From the NCBI GenBank assembly GCA_947508055.1, contig CANNRR010000004.1, positions 1 through 55,929 of the forward strand: a DNA stretch of 55,929 nt, given 5' to 3'. Source of the stretch: Burkholderiales bacterium. Lineage in GTDB: Bacteria > Pseudomonadota > Gammaproteobacteria > Burkholderiales > Burkholderiaceae_C. The translations under genes and the position numbers were made by a program. The notes below the pieces were generated by a model, which saw nothing but the letters and a program-made list of their open reading frames with translations, was not told where the DNA came from and did no database searches. Below, one piece after another: positions 20,105 to 29,500 of this stretch (positions within the stretch are counted from its first letter, which is position 1; each line of letters opens with the position of its first letter).

Positions 20105-20770
20105 ATGCGACGTATCTTTATCCAGGCTTTGATGGTCACCGCGACGATGGCGTCTATGGCACCCATGGCAACGTGGGCCCAGACACCCAAGCGCGAAACC
20201 GTGCGTGAGATTGCGCGCGACCTGACCGTAGAACTGCGCCAGGTGAAGGACGGCGAACAAGACAGCCCCACCGCAACGGGCGGCGCATACAGCGTGGGCA
20301 CCGCCAACCGCGCGGTGGACTTTGCTCCACAACTGGTGCGAGTGCGCAATGGTGAAAAAGCCAGCCTGCAGATCAACCAGTCCATGCCCATGCAGTGGGT
20401 GCGAAAAATTGAATCGCAAAGCGCCACACTCAGCGCCGCGAGCGCCTCGGCCAGCAGCAATGCGGGTGGCGTGACCCAGGACATTACCTGGATGGAGTCG
20501 GGCCAGAGCTTCACCGCCACCCCACGCTGGCCAGGCGGCAGGCAAGCCGTGAAGGTGGAAATTGAAGTGCAGTCTTCTGCGGTAGAGGAGCGCACCAGCT
20601 CCGACCTGCCAACCACCGCCCGCCAGCGCTACAGCACCACCGTGAGCGCGCCACTGAACCAGTGGGTCACCATTGCCACCAGTGGAAACATGTCGCGTTC
20701 TGGCAGTTACAGCAGCGCCGGTACATCCGATGGGCGCAGGCTGGTCCAGATCCGTGTTACTGCGGACTGA
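20105..20770 (+). CDS. Hypothetical exported protein, secretin-like region
   Basis: A 221-residue protein with a clear signal peptide (about 1-25, cleavage near TWAQ-TP). The mature part is rich in Ser, Thr, Gln and Ala. FAPQLVRVRNGEKASLQINQ and the later LNQWVTIATSG resemble motifs near the ends of type II/IV secretins, but the protein is far too short to be one. It may be a periplasmic or surface protein. AAGGGGA precedes the ATG. Its 3' end overlaps the convergent MFS gene by 14 nt. Confidence 0.7.
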   Translation: MRRIFIQALMVTATMASMAPMATWAQTPKRETVREIARDLTVELRQVKDGEQDSPTATGGAYSVGTANRAVDFAPQLVRVRNGEKASLQINQSMPMQWVRKIESQSATLSAASASASSNAGGVTQDITWMESGQSFTATPRWPGGRQAVKVEIEVQSSAVEERTSSDLPTTARQRYSTTVSAPLNQWVTIATSGNMSRSGSYSSAGTSDGRRLVQIRVTAD

Positions 20771-21983
20771 TGCTGGCCGGGTGCATGGCAGCGAAGATGC
20801 CCATGGCCACCAATGACAGCAGGCCCGCAAGACTAAATGCGAGCTCGGGCGCAACCGTCCACAGCGCGCCTGCAATCAGCGAAGCAGGCAGGTACAGCAA
20901 ACCGGTCACAAAGTTATAGACCCCCATTGCGGTGGCACGCCGGTCACGCTCCAGGTCAGCAATCAAGGCCTTGCTTTGCGAATCCTCCACCGCGTAAAAC
21001 AGTCCGTAGAACGCAAACAATGCAATGATTTCCCATCTGCTGCTGGCAAACACCAGCGCCAGGTTGATGGAGCCATACAGCGCATAGCCCAGCAACACGA
21101 CACGGCTACGGCCGACGGTGTCGCCCCACTTGCCCGCCAGCGGCGCTGCCACCACGCAGGTGGCGTTGAACAGTGCATACAGCAGCACGATCTGGCTGGC
21201 GCTGAACCCCGCGGCATGGGCCTTGAGCAACAAGAAGCCCAGGCTGAAATAGCCCAACGCGAAGATACCGGCCGGAAGCAGGAACCGCTTGAAACCCGGG
21301 CTGAGCAATTTCCAGTTATCGCCCACACTCTCGCGGGCATGGCTCGCACCCGGTTTGTCTTGAATGAAACCCAGCACCACGACAGCCAGCACGGCCGGAA
21401 CAAACGCCACCCAGAACAGCGTGCGGTAGCCCTCAGGCGTCTCGCCCAGCCAGGACAGCAGCGCGTAGGCGACCAGCGGGCCCAGCACCGCACCGGCCTT
21501 GTCCAGCGCCTTGTGCACACCAAACGCATAACCGCGCTTGTGCTTGGTGGCAATAGAAGACAGCCAGGCATCGCGCGGTGGGCCGCGAAAGCCTTTGCCC
21601 AAACGCTCGATCACCCGAAACAGGCTCAAGCCCACGATGGACGTGCTGACCAGCAATATCGTCTTGGCCAGTGTGGAAAAACCATAGCCTGAAATGGCAA
21701 AAATCTTGCGCTTGCCACCCCGATCCGATAGCCATCCGGCCAGGTAATTCAACGACGAAGCCGAGAAGTCGGCCAGGCCCTCGATCAAGCCCAGGAGGGA
21801 TGCAGATGCCCCGGCCACGGTAGTGAAGAAAATCGCAAACACCGAAAACACCATCTCCGAGCTCAGGTCGGTCAAGAAGCTGACCAGCCCGAGCTTGAGG
21901 ATGTCGGGGTGCAGGCGCTGTTTCAGACCTGTGGGCGGCTCGGGTGGGGTGGGCAGTGGCTGGGCCTTGTTTGGGGTTGTCAT
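20757..21983 (-). CDS. MFS transporter
   Basis: A 408-residue major facilitator with about twelve membrane segments. The N-terminal half has LGLVSFLTDLSSEMVFSVF, and the loop 2-3 region has AGWLSDRGGKRK; a GKGFRGPPRDAW stretch follows. This type (SSEM near TM1) is often annotated as an uncharacterised or drug MFS family, and the substrate is unknown. The ATG at 21983 is chosen; the frame remains open far upstream, but that part is antisense to the oxidoreductase gene. It is divergent from that gene, with 69 nt between the starts. Confidence 0.88.
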   Translation of the reverse strand: MTTPNKAQPLPTPPEPPTGLKQRLHPDILKLGLVSFLTDLSSEMVFSVFAIFFTTVAGASASLLGLIEGLADFSASSLNYLAGWLSDRGGKRKIFAISGYGFSTLAKTILLVSTSIVGLSLFRVIERLGKGFRGPPRDAWLSSIATKHKRGYAFGVHKALDKAGAVLGPLVAYALLSWLGETPEGYRTLFWVAFVPAVLAVVVLGFIQDKPGASHARESVGDNWKLLSPGFKRFLLPAGIFALGYFSLGFLLLKAHAAGFSASQIVLLYALFNATCVVAAPLAGKWGDTVGRSRVVLLGYALYGSINLALVFASSRWEIIALFAFYGLFYAVEDSQSKALIADLERDRRATAMGVYNFVTGLLYLPASLIAGALWTVAPELAFSLAGLLSLVAMGIFAAMHPASISPQ

Positions 21984-22052
21984 GTTGGCGCCAGCGCCGA
22001 TTGCGGCGACACGGCACAATGGTTTTAACACATAGCCCCACCCCAAGGAACC

Positions 22053-24326
22053 ATGACCGACACCACCACCCACCACCGCATCTGCCCCCTGTGCGAAGCC
22101 TGCTGTGGTCTGGAAATCAAGGTACAAAGCAGCAAAGTGATCAGCATCCGTGGCCACGATGCCGATGTCTTGAGCGCTGGCTACATCTGCCCCAAGGGCG
22201 TGGCCCTGAAGGATCTGCACGAAGACCCCGACCGCCTGCGCACGCCGCTGATCAAGCGCAATGGCGTGTTTGCACAGGCCAGTTGGGAAGAAGCCTTTGC
22301 GGAGATTGAGCGCCGCCTGCCACCGCTGATGGCTGCACACGGACGCAACGCCACCGCTGTGGTGGTGGGCAACCCCTCGGCCCACAAGATCGGTCTGCTC
22401 ACCTACTTTGGCAAACTGGCACGCGCCTTGGGAACCAAGAACGTGTTTTCGGCATCCACGCTGGACCAAATGCCCAAGCAACTCGCCAGCGGTCTGATGT
22501 TTGGCCATTGGCTGTCGGTAGCTCTGCCCGATATCAGTCACACCGATTACCTGCTGGTGCTGGGCGCCAACCCGCTGGTTAGCAACGGCAGCATGTGGAC
22601 CGTGCCCGACTTCAAGGGCAAGGCCAAAGCGCTGCAGGCACGCGGAGGCAGACTGGTCGTCATCGACCCGCGCCGCACCGAAACCGCGGCCGTGGCCGAC
22701 TCCCACCACTTCATCCGCCCCAACGCCGATGTGTTTTTGCTGGCTGCGATGGTCCACACGCTGTTCGCCGATGGTCTGGTGAATCTGGGCGCAGTGCCGG
22801 ACTCGGTGAACGGTGTGAGTGAAGTGCAACAGGCGGTAGCGCCATTCACCCCAGAGGCGGTGGCTACCCGTTGCGGCATCAGCGTTGACACCATCCGAAC
22901 GCTGGCCCGCGACCTGGCAGGCGCGTCCCGGGCCGCCGTCTACGCACGCATTGGCACCTGCACGCAGGAGTACGGCACGCTGGCTAGTTGGCTGGTGGAT
23001 GTGCTCAACACGCTGACCGGCAATCTGGATCGGGAAGGCGGCGTGCTGTTTGCCAAGTCGGCCGCGTTCGCTGCCAACACGATCGGCAAACCCGGTATCG
23101 GCAAAGGCGTCACCACCGGGCGCCACCATGCGCGCGTCAGCGGCGCCCCCGAGGTCTACGGCGAACTGCCCATCACCTGCCTGGCCGAGGAGATTGAAAC
23201 CGCTGGCGAAGGCCAAGTCCGCGCCCTGTTCACCGTGGCCACCAACCCGGTTCTCTCCAACCCGAACGGCCCGCGCCTGGCGAAAGCGCTGGATTCGCTG
23301 GAATTCATGGTCAGCATGGACATTTACCTCAACGAGACGACCCGCCATGCTGACGTGATCCTGCCCGGACTGTCGCCGCTGGAAGAACTCCATTTTGATG
23401 TCGCCTTTCCCCAGCTATCCTGGCGCAACCACGCCCGCTACAGCCCGCCGGTACTGCCTTCCGCACACGACCAACCCGAAGAATGGCAGACTCTGCTGAA
23501 GCTGGCTGCCATCGTGCTGGGCAAGGGCGCACAGGTGGACGCCAACGCTCTGGACGATGCGCAGTTTGCCGAAGACGCGCAACGCCTGTTTGGCGCCCAT
23601 GCCGACGCGGTGATCCATGCCACCAAGGGCCTGCAAGGTCCGCAGCGCACACTGGAAGTAGCCCTGCGCGCAGGGCCTTATGGCGACCAATTCGGCCGCA
23701 ATCCCAACGGCTTGACCTTGGCCAAGGTGATGGCATCCAACCACACGGGCGGCATCGACCTGGGTGAACTGCAGCCCCGCATACCCGAAATGCTGCGCAC
23801 GCCCAGCGGCAAGGTGGAATTGGCACCGCCCTCTTTGCTACAAGATTTGCAGCGCGCTACGCAGGATCTACTAAGGCTAGCGCCCGATTTGGTCATCATC
23901 GGCCGGCGCGACGTGCGCACCAACAACAGCTGGATGCACAACCTGCCGGTGCTGGCCAAGGGGCCATTTCGCTGTACCGTTTTGGTTCACCCCGAGGATG
24001 CGGCGCGTCTGCACCTGCAAGATGGCGCCATGGTCGACATCCACAACGGCCCGCGCAGCGTGCAGGCCCAGGTGCATATCAGCAATGAAATGATGCCCGG
24101 CGTGGTAAGCCTGCCGCACGGCTGGGGGCACAACCTGCCCGGCGCCAAGTTACATTTGGCAGCAGAACGACCCGGCACCAACCTGAACGCTCTGCTGGAC
24201 GACCAGTTGCGCGACCCACTGTCGGGCAATGCGGTGCTGGGTGGGGTGGCGGTTACGATGCGTCCAGCCTCGGCGCAGGCCCTTGCACCGACCGCGGGTC
24301 AGACCTTTTCGCGCGCCACAATGTGA
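22053..24326 (+). CDS. Molybdopterin oxidoreductase (formate dehydrogenase-like)
   Basis: A 757-residue member of the DMSO reductase/FDH family. The N-terminal 4Fe-4S motif CPLCEACC...YICPKG is present, and the C-terminal molydopterin-dinucleotide-binding domain includes RTNNSWMHN and LPHGWGHN. There is no Tat signal, so it should be cytosolic. The segment aligning with the metal-ligand region (FSASTLDQMPKQL) has no Cys or Sec, so the ligand and the reaction are uncertain. The last 15 or so residues go beyond where I expect relatives to end (near VTMRP) and run into the toxin gene. R5 lies in a variable linker. Confidence 0.85.
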   Translation: MTDTTTHHRICPLCEACCGLEIKVQSSKVISIRGHDADVLSAGYICPKGVALKDLHEDPDRLRTPLIKRNGVFAQASWEEAFAEIERRLPPLMAAHGRNATAVVVGNPSAHKIGLLTYFGKLARALGTKNVFSASTLDQMPKQLASGLMFGHWLSVALPDISHTDYLLVLGANPLVSNGSMWTVPDFKGKAKALQARGGRLVVIDPRRTETAAVADSHHFIRPNADVFLLAAMVHTLFADGLVNLGAVPDSVNGVSEVQQAVAPFTPEAVATRCGISVDTIRTLARDLAGASRAAVYARIGTCTQEYGTLASWLVDVLNTLTGNLDREGGVLFAKSAAFAANTIGKPGIGKGVTTGRHHARVSGAPEVYGELPITCLAEEIETAGEGQVRALFTVATNPVLSNPNGPRLAKALDSLEFMVSMDIYLNETTRHADVILPGLSPLEELHFDVAFPQLSWRNHARYSPPVLPSAHDQPEEWQTLLKLAAIVLGKGAQVDANALDDAQFAEDAQRLFGAHADAVIHATKGLQGPQRTLEVALRAGPYGDQFGRNPNGLTLAKVMASNHTGGIDLGELQPRIPEMLRTPSGKVELAPPSLLQDLQRATQDLLRLAPDLVIIGRRDVRTNNSWMHNLPVLAKGPFRCTVLVHPEDAARLHLQDGAMVDIHNGPRSVQAQVHISNEMMPGVVSLPHGWGHNLPGAKLHLAAERPGTNLNALLDDQLRDPLSGNAVLGGVAVTMRPASAQALAPTAGQTFSRATM
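23837..23891 (+). repeat. Weak R-family relative in the oxidoreductase gene (R5)
   Basis: GCTACAAGATTTGCAGCGCG then CTACGCAGGATCTACTAAGG then CTAGCGCCCGATTTG. Counted by eye, about 34 of 55 positions match R3, with the GGCTAG and CCnATTTG parts kept. It encodes the linker before LVIIGRRDVR. Chance resemblance is possible. Confidence 0.35.
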
Positions 24327-24694
24327 CTGCGCAGCCAGTTGGCAAAGGCTTCCTCGCTGACCTCGCCGGCGGCTACGCCAAGCACGGTAAGCACGCAGTC
24401 AGTATCCGTAGCCACCAAGTCATGTCCATTCAGATTCAGGAATAATTCTGCCGCCACGAAACCGGTGCACTTGTTGCCGTCGATGAAGGGGCGGTTGCGT
24501 GAGATGCCCCAGCCATACGCAGCAGCGAGGTCAGCTACGTCGGGTCGCCCGTAGGCGGCCAGGTTTGGCGCGCGGGAGAGTGCGGAATCGAGCAAACCCG
24601 CATCCCGCACCCCCGCCAAACCACAATGCTCCGCCAACTGCATTTCGTGCACCGCGACGATGACCTCACGGTCGGGCCAGACCCAATCGGTCAT
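24299..24694 (-). CDS. Doc/Fic-family toxin with altered active-site motif
   Basis: A 131-residue protein of the Doc (death on curing) type. Doc toxins phosphorylate EF-Tu using the motif HxFx(D/N)(A/G)NKR. Here it reads RPFIDGNKC: both the catalytic His and the terminal Arg are replaced, each by a change one transition from the usual codon (CGC from CAC, TGC from CGC). The rest of the fold (AYGWGISRN, FVAAELFLNLNG) is intact and the frame open, so the protein may be inactive or only bind. It overlaps its antitoxin by four bases and the convergent oxidoreductase by 28. Confidence 0.88.
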   Translation of the reverse strand: MTDWVWPDREVIVAVHEMQLAEHCGLAGVRDAGLLDSALSRAPNLAAYGRPDVADLAAAYGWGISRNRPFIDGNKCTGFVAAELFLNLNGHDLVATDTDCVLTVLGVAAGEVSEEAFANWLRSHIVAREKV

Positions 24695-24915
24695 TTGGCC
24701 AACTCGTGCAACACCGCACGCCTGCGCTTCATGATGTCCTTCGCCGCTTGCATTTGCTGGGCAAACTCGGGGTTGTGGGTGGTAATGCGCATTCCGTCAG
24801 GCGACTCGGTCACGTACAAGGCATCGCCCTTTTCGAGCTTGAGTTGGGTTAGCAGTTCACGGGGGAAGACAGCCCCCACCGAATTACCGATTTGTGTGAG
24901 TTTGAGTACATGCAT
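24691..24915 (-). CDS. AbrB/MazE-type antitoxin
   Basis: A 74-residue protein with an N-terminal swapped-hairpin AbrB fold (LTQIGNSVGAVFPRELL, then LEKGDALYVTESPDGM) and a charged C-terminal helix (KDIMKRRRAVLHELAK) that would bind the toxin. It is encoded first, with a four-base overlap into the Doc gene, the usual toxin-antitoxin layout. GGAG lies 8 nt before the ATG. A perfect palindrome upstream is the likely site of autoregulation. Confidence 0.9.
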   Translation of the reverse strand: MHVLKLTQIGNSVGAVFPRELLTQLKLEKGDALYVTESPDGMRITTHNPEFAQQMQAAKDIMKRRRAVLHELAK

Positions 24916-24932
24916 GGCGCGACTCCAAATGT

Positions 24933-24948
24933 TATTACAAGTGTAATA
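24933..24948. promoter_or_regulatory. Palindromic operator before the toxin-antitoxin operon
   Basis: TATTAC-AAGT-GTAATA, two perfect 6-bp half-sites, lies 17 nt upstream of the antitoxin ATG. AbrB-type antitoxins usually repress their own promoter at such sites. The site is read from the sequence; binding is inferred. Confidence 0.55.
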
Positions 24949-25326
24949 CTAACTCGAAGTACTCCCGTGTGCAAGCAGATAGCGGGTCGGGGCGGTACCA
25001 GTGCCCAGAGCGCCGAGAAATCCAGAAAACATGCGGCCACAGGTGTCGGCGTGGCTTTGTCGTAATGGCTAGGTAGCGGACAAGTTGATTGAGACAAATA
25101 GGCCTACAGCCCTTGAATAAACTGCGTTGGCAGCTATAAAATAAATAGCAGTCAACCCTGGCCTGGTGTTTTAAGGTTTACACCGCCTTGACACACCGTC
25201 ATGGGCCGAAGGTTTTACACTCAGGCAAAGTCATTCGGCCACTGAAACGCTGGACCTTGCGCGTGCCCTGTCAAAAGGGGTCGCGCTGCAAGCCAGCGTT
25301 TTCTCTATTCTCAAGAAGGAAGTTTC
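24949..25326. other. Intergenic region between the antitoxin and RND operons
   Basis: This is the longest stretch without a gene. It holds repeat R3 (25095-25150), a TTGACA hexamer at 25188-25193 without a well-spaced -10, and two near-identical 11-12-mers, AAGGTTTACAC (25173-25183) and AAGGTTTTACAC (25209-25220). Either could be regulatory for the RND operon. No regulator gene is present. Confidence 0.4.
25095..25150 (-). repeat. Dispersed AT-rich repeat R3
   Basis: On the minus strand: TGCTATTTATTTTATAGCTG then CCAACGCAGTTTATTCAAGG then GCTGTAGGCCTATTTG. It is the copy closest to a consensus for the R family in this window and lies between the antitoxin and RND efflux genes. Confidence 0.75.
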
Positions 25327-26565
25327 ATGTCCTCGTCCCAGCGCGCAGTTAACCCACGCCCATTTCCCTTGCGATTGGTCCGCCTTGCCGGCGTGACCTT
25401 GCCAATTGCGGCGTTGCTGGCCGCCTGTGGCGCCAAAGACGCTGCACCCGGCGCGGGTGGGGGTGGCGCTCCCGCTGGCCCACCACCAGCCACCGTGGGT
25501 GTGGTCACCGTTGCCAATGAAGCGGTGGCTCTGCAAACCGAGTTGCCCGGTCGCGTAAGCGCGGTTCGCGTGGCCCAGGTACGGGCGCGGGTGAACGGGG
25601 TGGTGCTGCAACGACTGTTCCGCGAAGGCAGTGAGGTCAAAGCCGGCCAGTTGCTCTATCAGATCGACCCTGCGCCCTACCGCGCCGCGTTTGACAGCGC
25701 ACAAGCCAGCCTGGCCAAGGTTCAGGCCAATCTGGCCCAAGCCACCGCCCAAGTGGAGCGCTACAAGCCGCTGGTGGAAGCCAACGCAATCAGCAAGCAG
25801 GAGTTCACAACCCTGGTCACCGCCGAGAAGCAGGCGCAGGCCGACGTAGCCACCGCCAAGGCCGCCGTGCAAACTGCCCAGATCAACCTCGACTACGCCG
25901 CTGTAACTGCACCCATTTCTGGCCGCATTGGCCAGGCGCTGGTCACAGAGGGCGCACTGGTGAGTGCCGCAGAGGCCACGCAACTGGCAGTCGTTCAGCA
26001 AACCGGCACGGTGTATGTGAACTTCACCCAGTCCAGCACCGACGTGTTGCGCCTGCGCAAGGCGATTGCCGCCAAGCAGTTGCGCAGCGCCGGTGACGGG
26101 TCGCTGGCGGTGCGTGTGGTGCTGGAAGACGGCAGCGAATTGCCGCGCCCTGGCAAGCTGCTGTTCACTGACCTGACGGTAGACGCCACCTCGGGCCAGA
26201 TCACACTGCGCGCCGAAGTACCCAACCTCGATGGCCTGCTGCTGCCGGGCCAGTTTGTGCGCGTGCGCCTTTCGCAAGCCGAGTTACCCTCAGGCATGCT
26301 GCTGCCACAACAGGCCGTGACCCGCACCAACCAAGGTGACACCGTGCTGGTGGTGGGTGCCGACGGCAAACCAGGGCCGCGGTCGGTCAAGGTGGGCAGC
26401 GCGCAGGGCAACCAATGGGTGGTGCTGGACGGCCTCAAGCCCGGCGAGCAAGTCATCGTGGATGGTTTCCAGAAGATGATGGTGCCCGGCGCACCGGTCA
26501 AGGCGGTACCTTGGAAGACAGGCGCTTCAGCAGCAGCCCCAGCGTCGGCTGCGGCCAGCAAGTAA
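25327..26565 (+). CDS. RND efflux periplasmic adaptor lipoprotein
   Basis: A 412-residue membrane-fusion protein of the AcrA/MexA family, linking the inner-membrane pump to the outer-membrane channel. The signal peptide ends in a lipobox (LLAACG, Cys near residue 37), so it should be lipid-anchored in the periplasm. The barrel-sandwich start is RVSAVRVAQVRARVNGVV, followed by a coiled-coil hairpin (DSAQASLAKVQANLAQATAQ) and a C-terminal Ala-rich tail. It is the first gene of the adaptor-pump-channel operon, 12 nt before the pump gene. Confidence 0.95.
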   Translation: MSSSQRAVNPRPFPLRLVRLAGVTLPIAALLAACGAKDAAPGAGGGGAPAGPPPATVGVVTVANEAVALQTELPGRVSAVRVAQVRARVNGVVLQRLFREGSEVKAGQLLYQIDPAPYRAAFDSAQASLAKVQANLAQATAQVERYKPLVEANAISKQEFTTLVTAEKQAQADVATAKAAVQTAQINLDYAAVTAPISGRIGQALVTEGALVSAAEATQLAVVQQTGTVYVNFTQSSTDVLRLRKAIAAKQLRSAGDGSLAVRVVLEDGSELPRPGKLLFTDLTVDATSGQITLRAEVPNLDGLLLPGQFVRVRLSQAELPSGMLLPQQAVTRTNQGDTVLVVGADGKPGPRSVKVGSAQGNQWVVLDGLKPGEQVIVDGFQKMMVPGAPVKAVPWKTGASAAAPASAAASK

Positions 26566-26577
26566 GAGACACACCAC

Positions 26578-29500
26578 ATGGCACAATTTTTTATCAACCG
26601 ACCCATCTTTGCGTGGGTGATTGCGCTGTTCATTCTGGTGGCGGGCGGCGTAGCCATCACGCAGTTGCCCATCGCGCAATACCCGCCGGTTGCGCCACCC
26701 TCCATCGTGATCTCGGCCGGCTACCCCGGCGCTTCGGCCCAGACGCTGGAAGACAGCGTGCTGAGCGTGATCGAGCGGGAAATGAATGGTTCGCCCGGCC
26801 TGATCTACATGGAATCGGTCGCGCAGGCCAACGGCACCGGCACCATCACCATCAGCTTTGAGCCCGGCACCAGTCCGGACCTGGCTCAGGTGGACGTGCA
26901 GAACCGTCTCTCACGGGCAGCACCCAGACTACCGGTCGCCGTAACCCAGTCTGGAGTGCGGGTGGACAAGGCGCGGTCCAACTTCCTGTTGTTCACGATG
27001 CTATCCAGCGACAACCCGGACATCAACATCGTGGCCCTGGGCGACTATGCCTCCCGCAACGTGCTGCCCGAAATCCAGCGCCTGCCCGGCATTGGCCAGG
27101 CACAGTTGTTCGGCACAGAACGCGCCATGCGGATCTGGATTGACCCCGCCAAGCTCAACGGATACAACCTGTCTGCCGCAGACGTGAACAACGCCATCCG
27201 CGCACAGAATGCCCAGGTGTCCTCAGGCAGCATTGGCGACCTGCCCAACATTTTGGGTCAATCGATTGCTGCTACCGTAGTAGTGGACGGGCAACTCAGC
27301 GACGAAACCCAATTTGGCAATATTGTGCTGCGCGCCAATACCGATGGCTCCACCGTGCGCCTGAAGGATGTCGCACGCATAGAACTGGGCGCCCAAACCT
27401 ACGCTACGTCCGCGCGGCTCAATGGCAAACCGGCCGCCGGCATTGGCGTTCAGTTGTCGCCCACCGGTAACGCGCTTGCCGCCGCCCAAGCCGTGCGAAA
27501 CCGTATGGCCGAACTGCAGCCCTATTTCCCCAAAGGTGTGAAGTGGACCATTCCCTACGACGCCTCGCGCTTCGTCAAGATATCCATCTCGCAGGTGGCC
27601 GAGACGCTGGTCATCGCTGTCATTTTGGTGTTTCTGGTGATGTATCTGTTCTTGCAGAATTTTCGCTACACCATCATTCCCACCATCGTGGTGCCAGTGG
27701 CCTTGTTGGGTACCTTTGCCATGCTGCTGGCGATGGGCTTCTCTATCAATGTGCTGACCATGTTTGGCATGGTGCTGGTGATCGGCATTGTGGTGGACGA
27801 CGCCATCGTGGTAGTCGAGAACGTCGAGCGCATCATGAGCGAAGAAGGCCTGCACCCGATACCGGCAACACGCAAGGCCATGGGCCAGATTTCTGGCGCC
27901 ATCATCGGCGTGACGGTGGTTCTGATTGCGGTGTTTGTGCCACTGGCGTTCTTCAAGGGCTCGGTGGGCAATATCTACCGACAGTTTTCGGCCGTGATGG
28001 TGTGTTCCATCTCCTTCTCTGCCTTTATGGCACTCTCATTGACGCCCGCTCTGTGCGCCACACTGCTCAAGCAGGTGGATGCCGGCCACCACCACGCCAA
28101 GACCGGTTTCTTTGGCTGGTTTAACCGCGGCTTCTCCAGCACGGCCAAGAACTATGAACGTTGGGTGGCGCGGATTCTGAAACGAGCAGCCCGCTACCTC
28201 ATCATTTACGTCGCCATCATTGCAGTGGTCGGTGTGATGTATGTGCGTCTGCCCACCTCGTTCCTGCCCAACGAAGACCAGGGCACCATGCTGGTCAACG
28301 TGCAGTTGCCACCGGGTGCGACCCGTGAGCGCACGCAAAACGTGATGGAACAGGTTGAGGGATTTCTGCTCAAACAACCCGAGGTGCAAAGCATGGTGGG
28401 CGTGCTGGGCTTCAGTTTCTCGGGGCAGGGGCAGAACGCCGCGCTGGCCTTTGTCACACTGAAAGACTGGTCAGAGCGAGTTGGCCCCGAACACTCGGCC
28501 CAGGCACTGGCAGGGCGCGCCTTTGGCGGCCTGATGGGCATTCGCGATGCCTTCATCTTCCCGTTGAGCCCACCCTCCATTCCCGAATTGGGCACGGCCT
28601 CGGGCTTTACCTTCCGCTTGCAGGACCGCGGTGGCAAGGGCCATGACGCACTGGTAGCGGCGCGCAACCAGTTGCTCGGCATGGCGGCCAAGAGCAGGGT
28701 GCTGACCCAAGTGCGCCCCGATGGTCTTGAGGATGCACCCACGCTGCAGATTGATATTGACCGTGACAAGGCCAGCGCCCTGTCGGTCGGTTTTGATTCC
28801 ATCAACAACACGATTTCCACCGCACTTGGCTCGACCTATATCAACGATTTCCCCAACCAGGGGCGCCTGCAACGCGTGGTGGTGCAGGCGGATGCCACGT
28901 CGCGCATGCAGCCAGACGACATCCTTAGGCTCACAACACCCAACGCCCAGGGCAAGCCGGTGCCGCTATCCGCCTTTGCCAGCACGCGCTGGATCAAGGG
29001 TGCGATGCAGACCGTGCGCTACAACGGCTACCCCGCCATGCGCATAGGCGGGTCGGCCGCACCGGGCTACAGCACGGGCGAGGCAATGGACGAGATGGAA
29101 AAGCTCGCAGCGCAGTTGCCCGAAGGCTTCGCCTTTGAATGGACAGGTCTCTCGCGCGAAGAGAAACTGGCAGGTTCACAAGCCATGGTCTTGTATGGCT
29201 TTGCCATACTGGCGGTTTTCTTGTGCCTGGCCGCGCTGTATGAGAGCTGGTCGATCCCGATGGCGGTGATTTTGGTGGTGCCTTTGGGGGTGCTGGGGGT
29301 GTTGCTGGCCACCGTGCTACGAGGCTACGCCAACGACGTGTACTTTCAGGTCGGCCTGATCACCATCATCGGTCTGTCCGCCAAAAATGCCATTTTGATC
29401 ATCGAGTTTGCCAAAGACCTGCAAGCGCAGGGCAAGACGGTGGTCGAAGCGGCGCTTGCCGCCGCCCACATGCGCTTTCGCCCGATCCTGATGACCTCCA

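Noticed and set aside
21984..23393. Open upstream extension of the MFS frame
   Set aside because: It is antisense to the oxidoreductase gene and has no membrane or family features.
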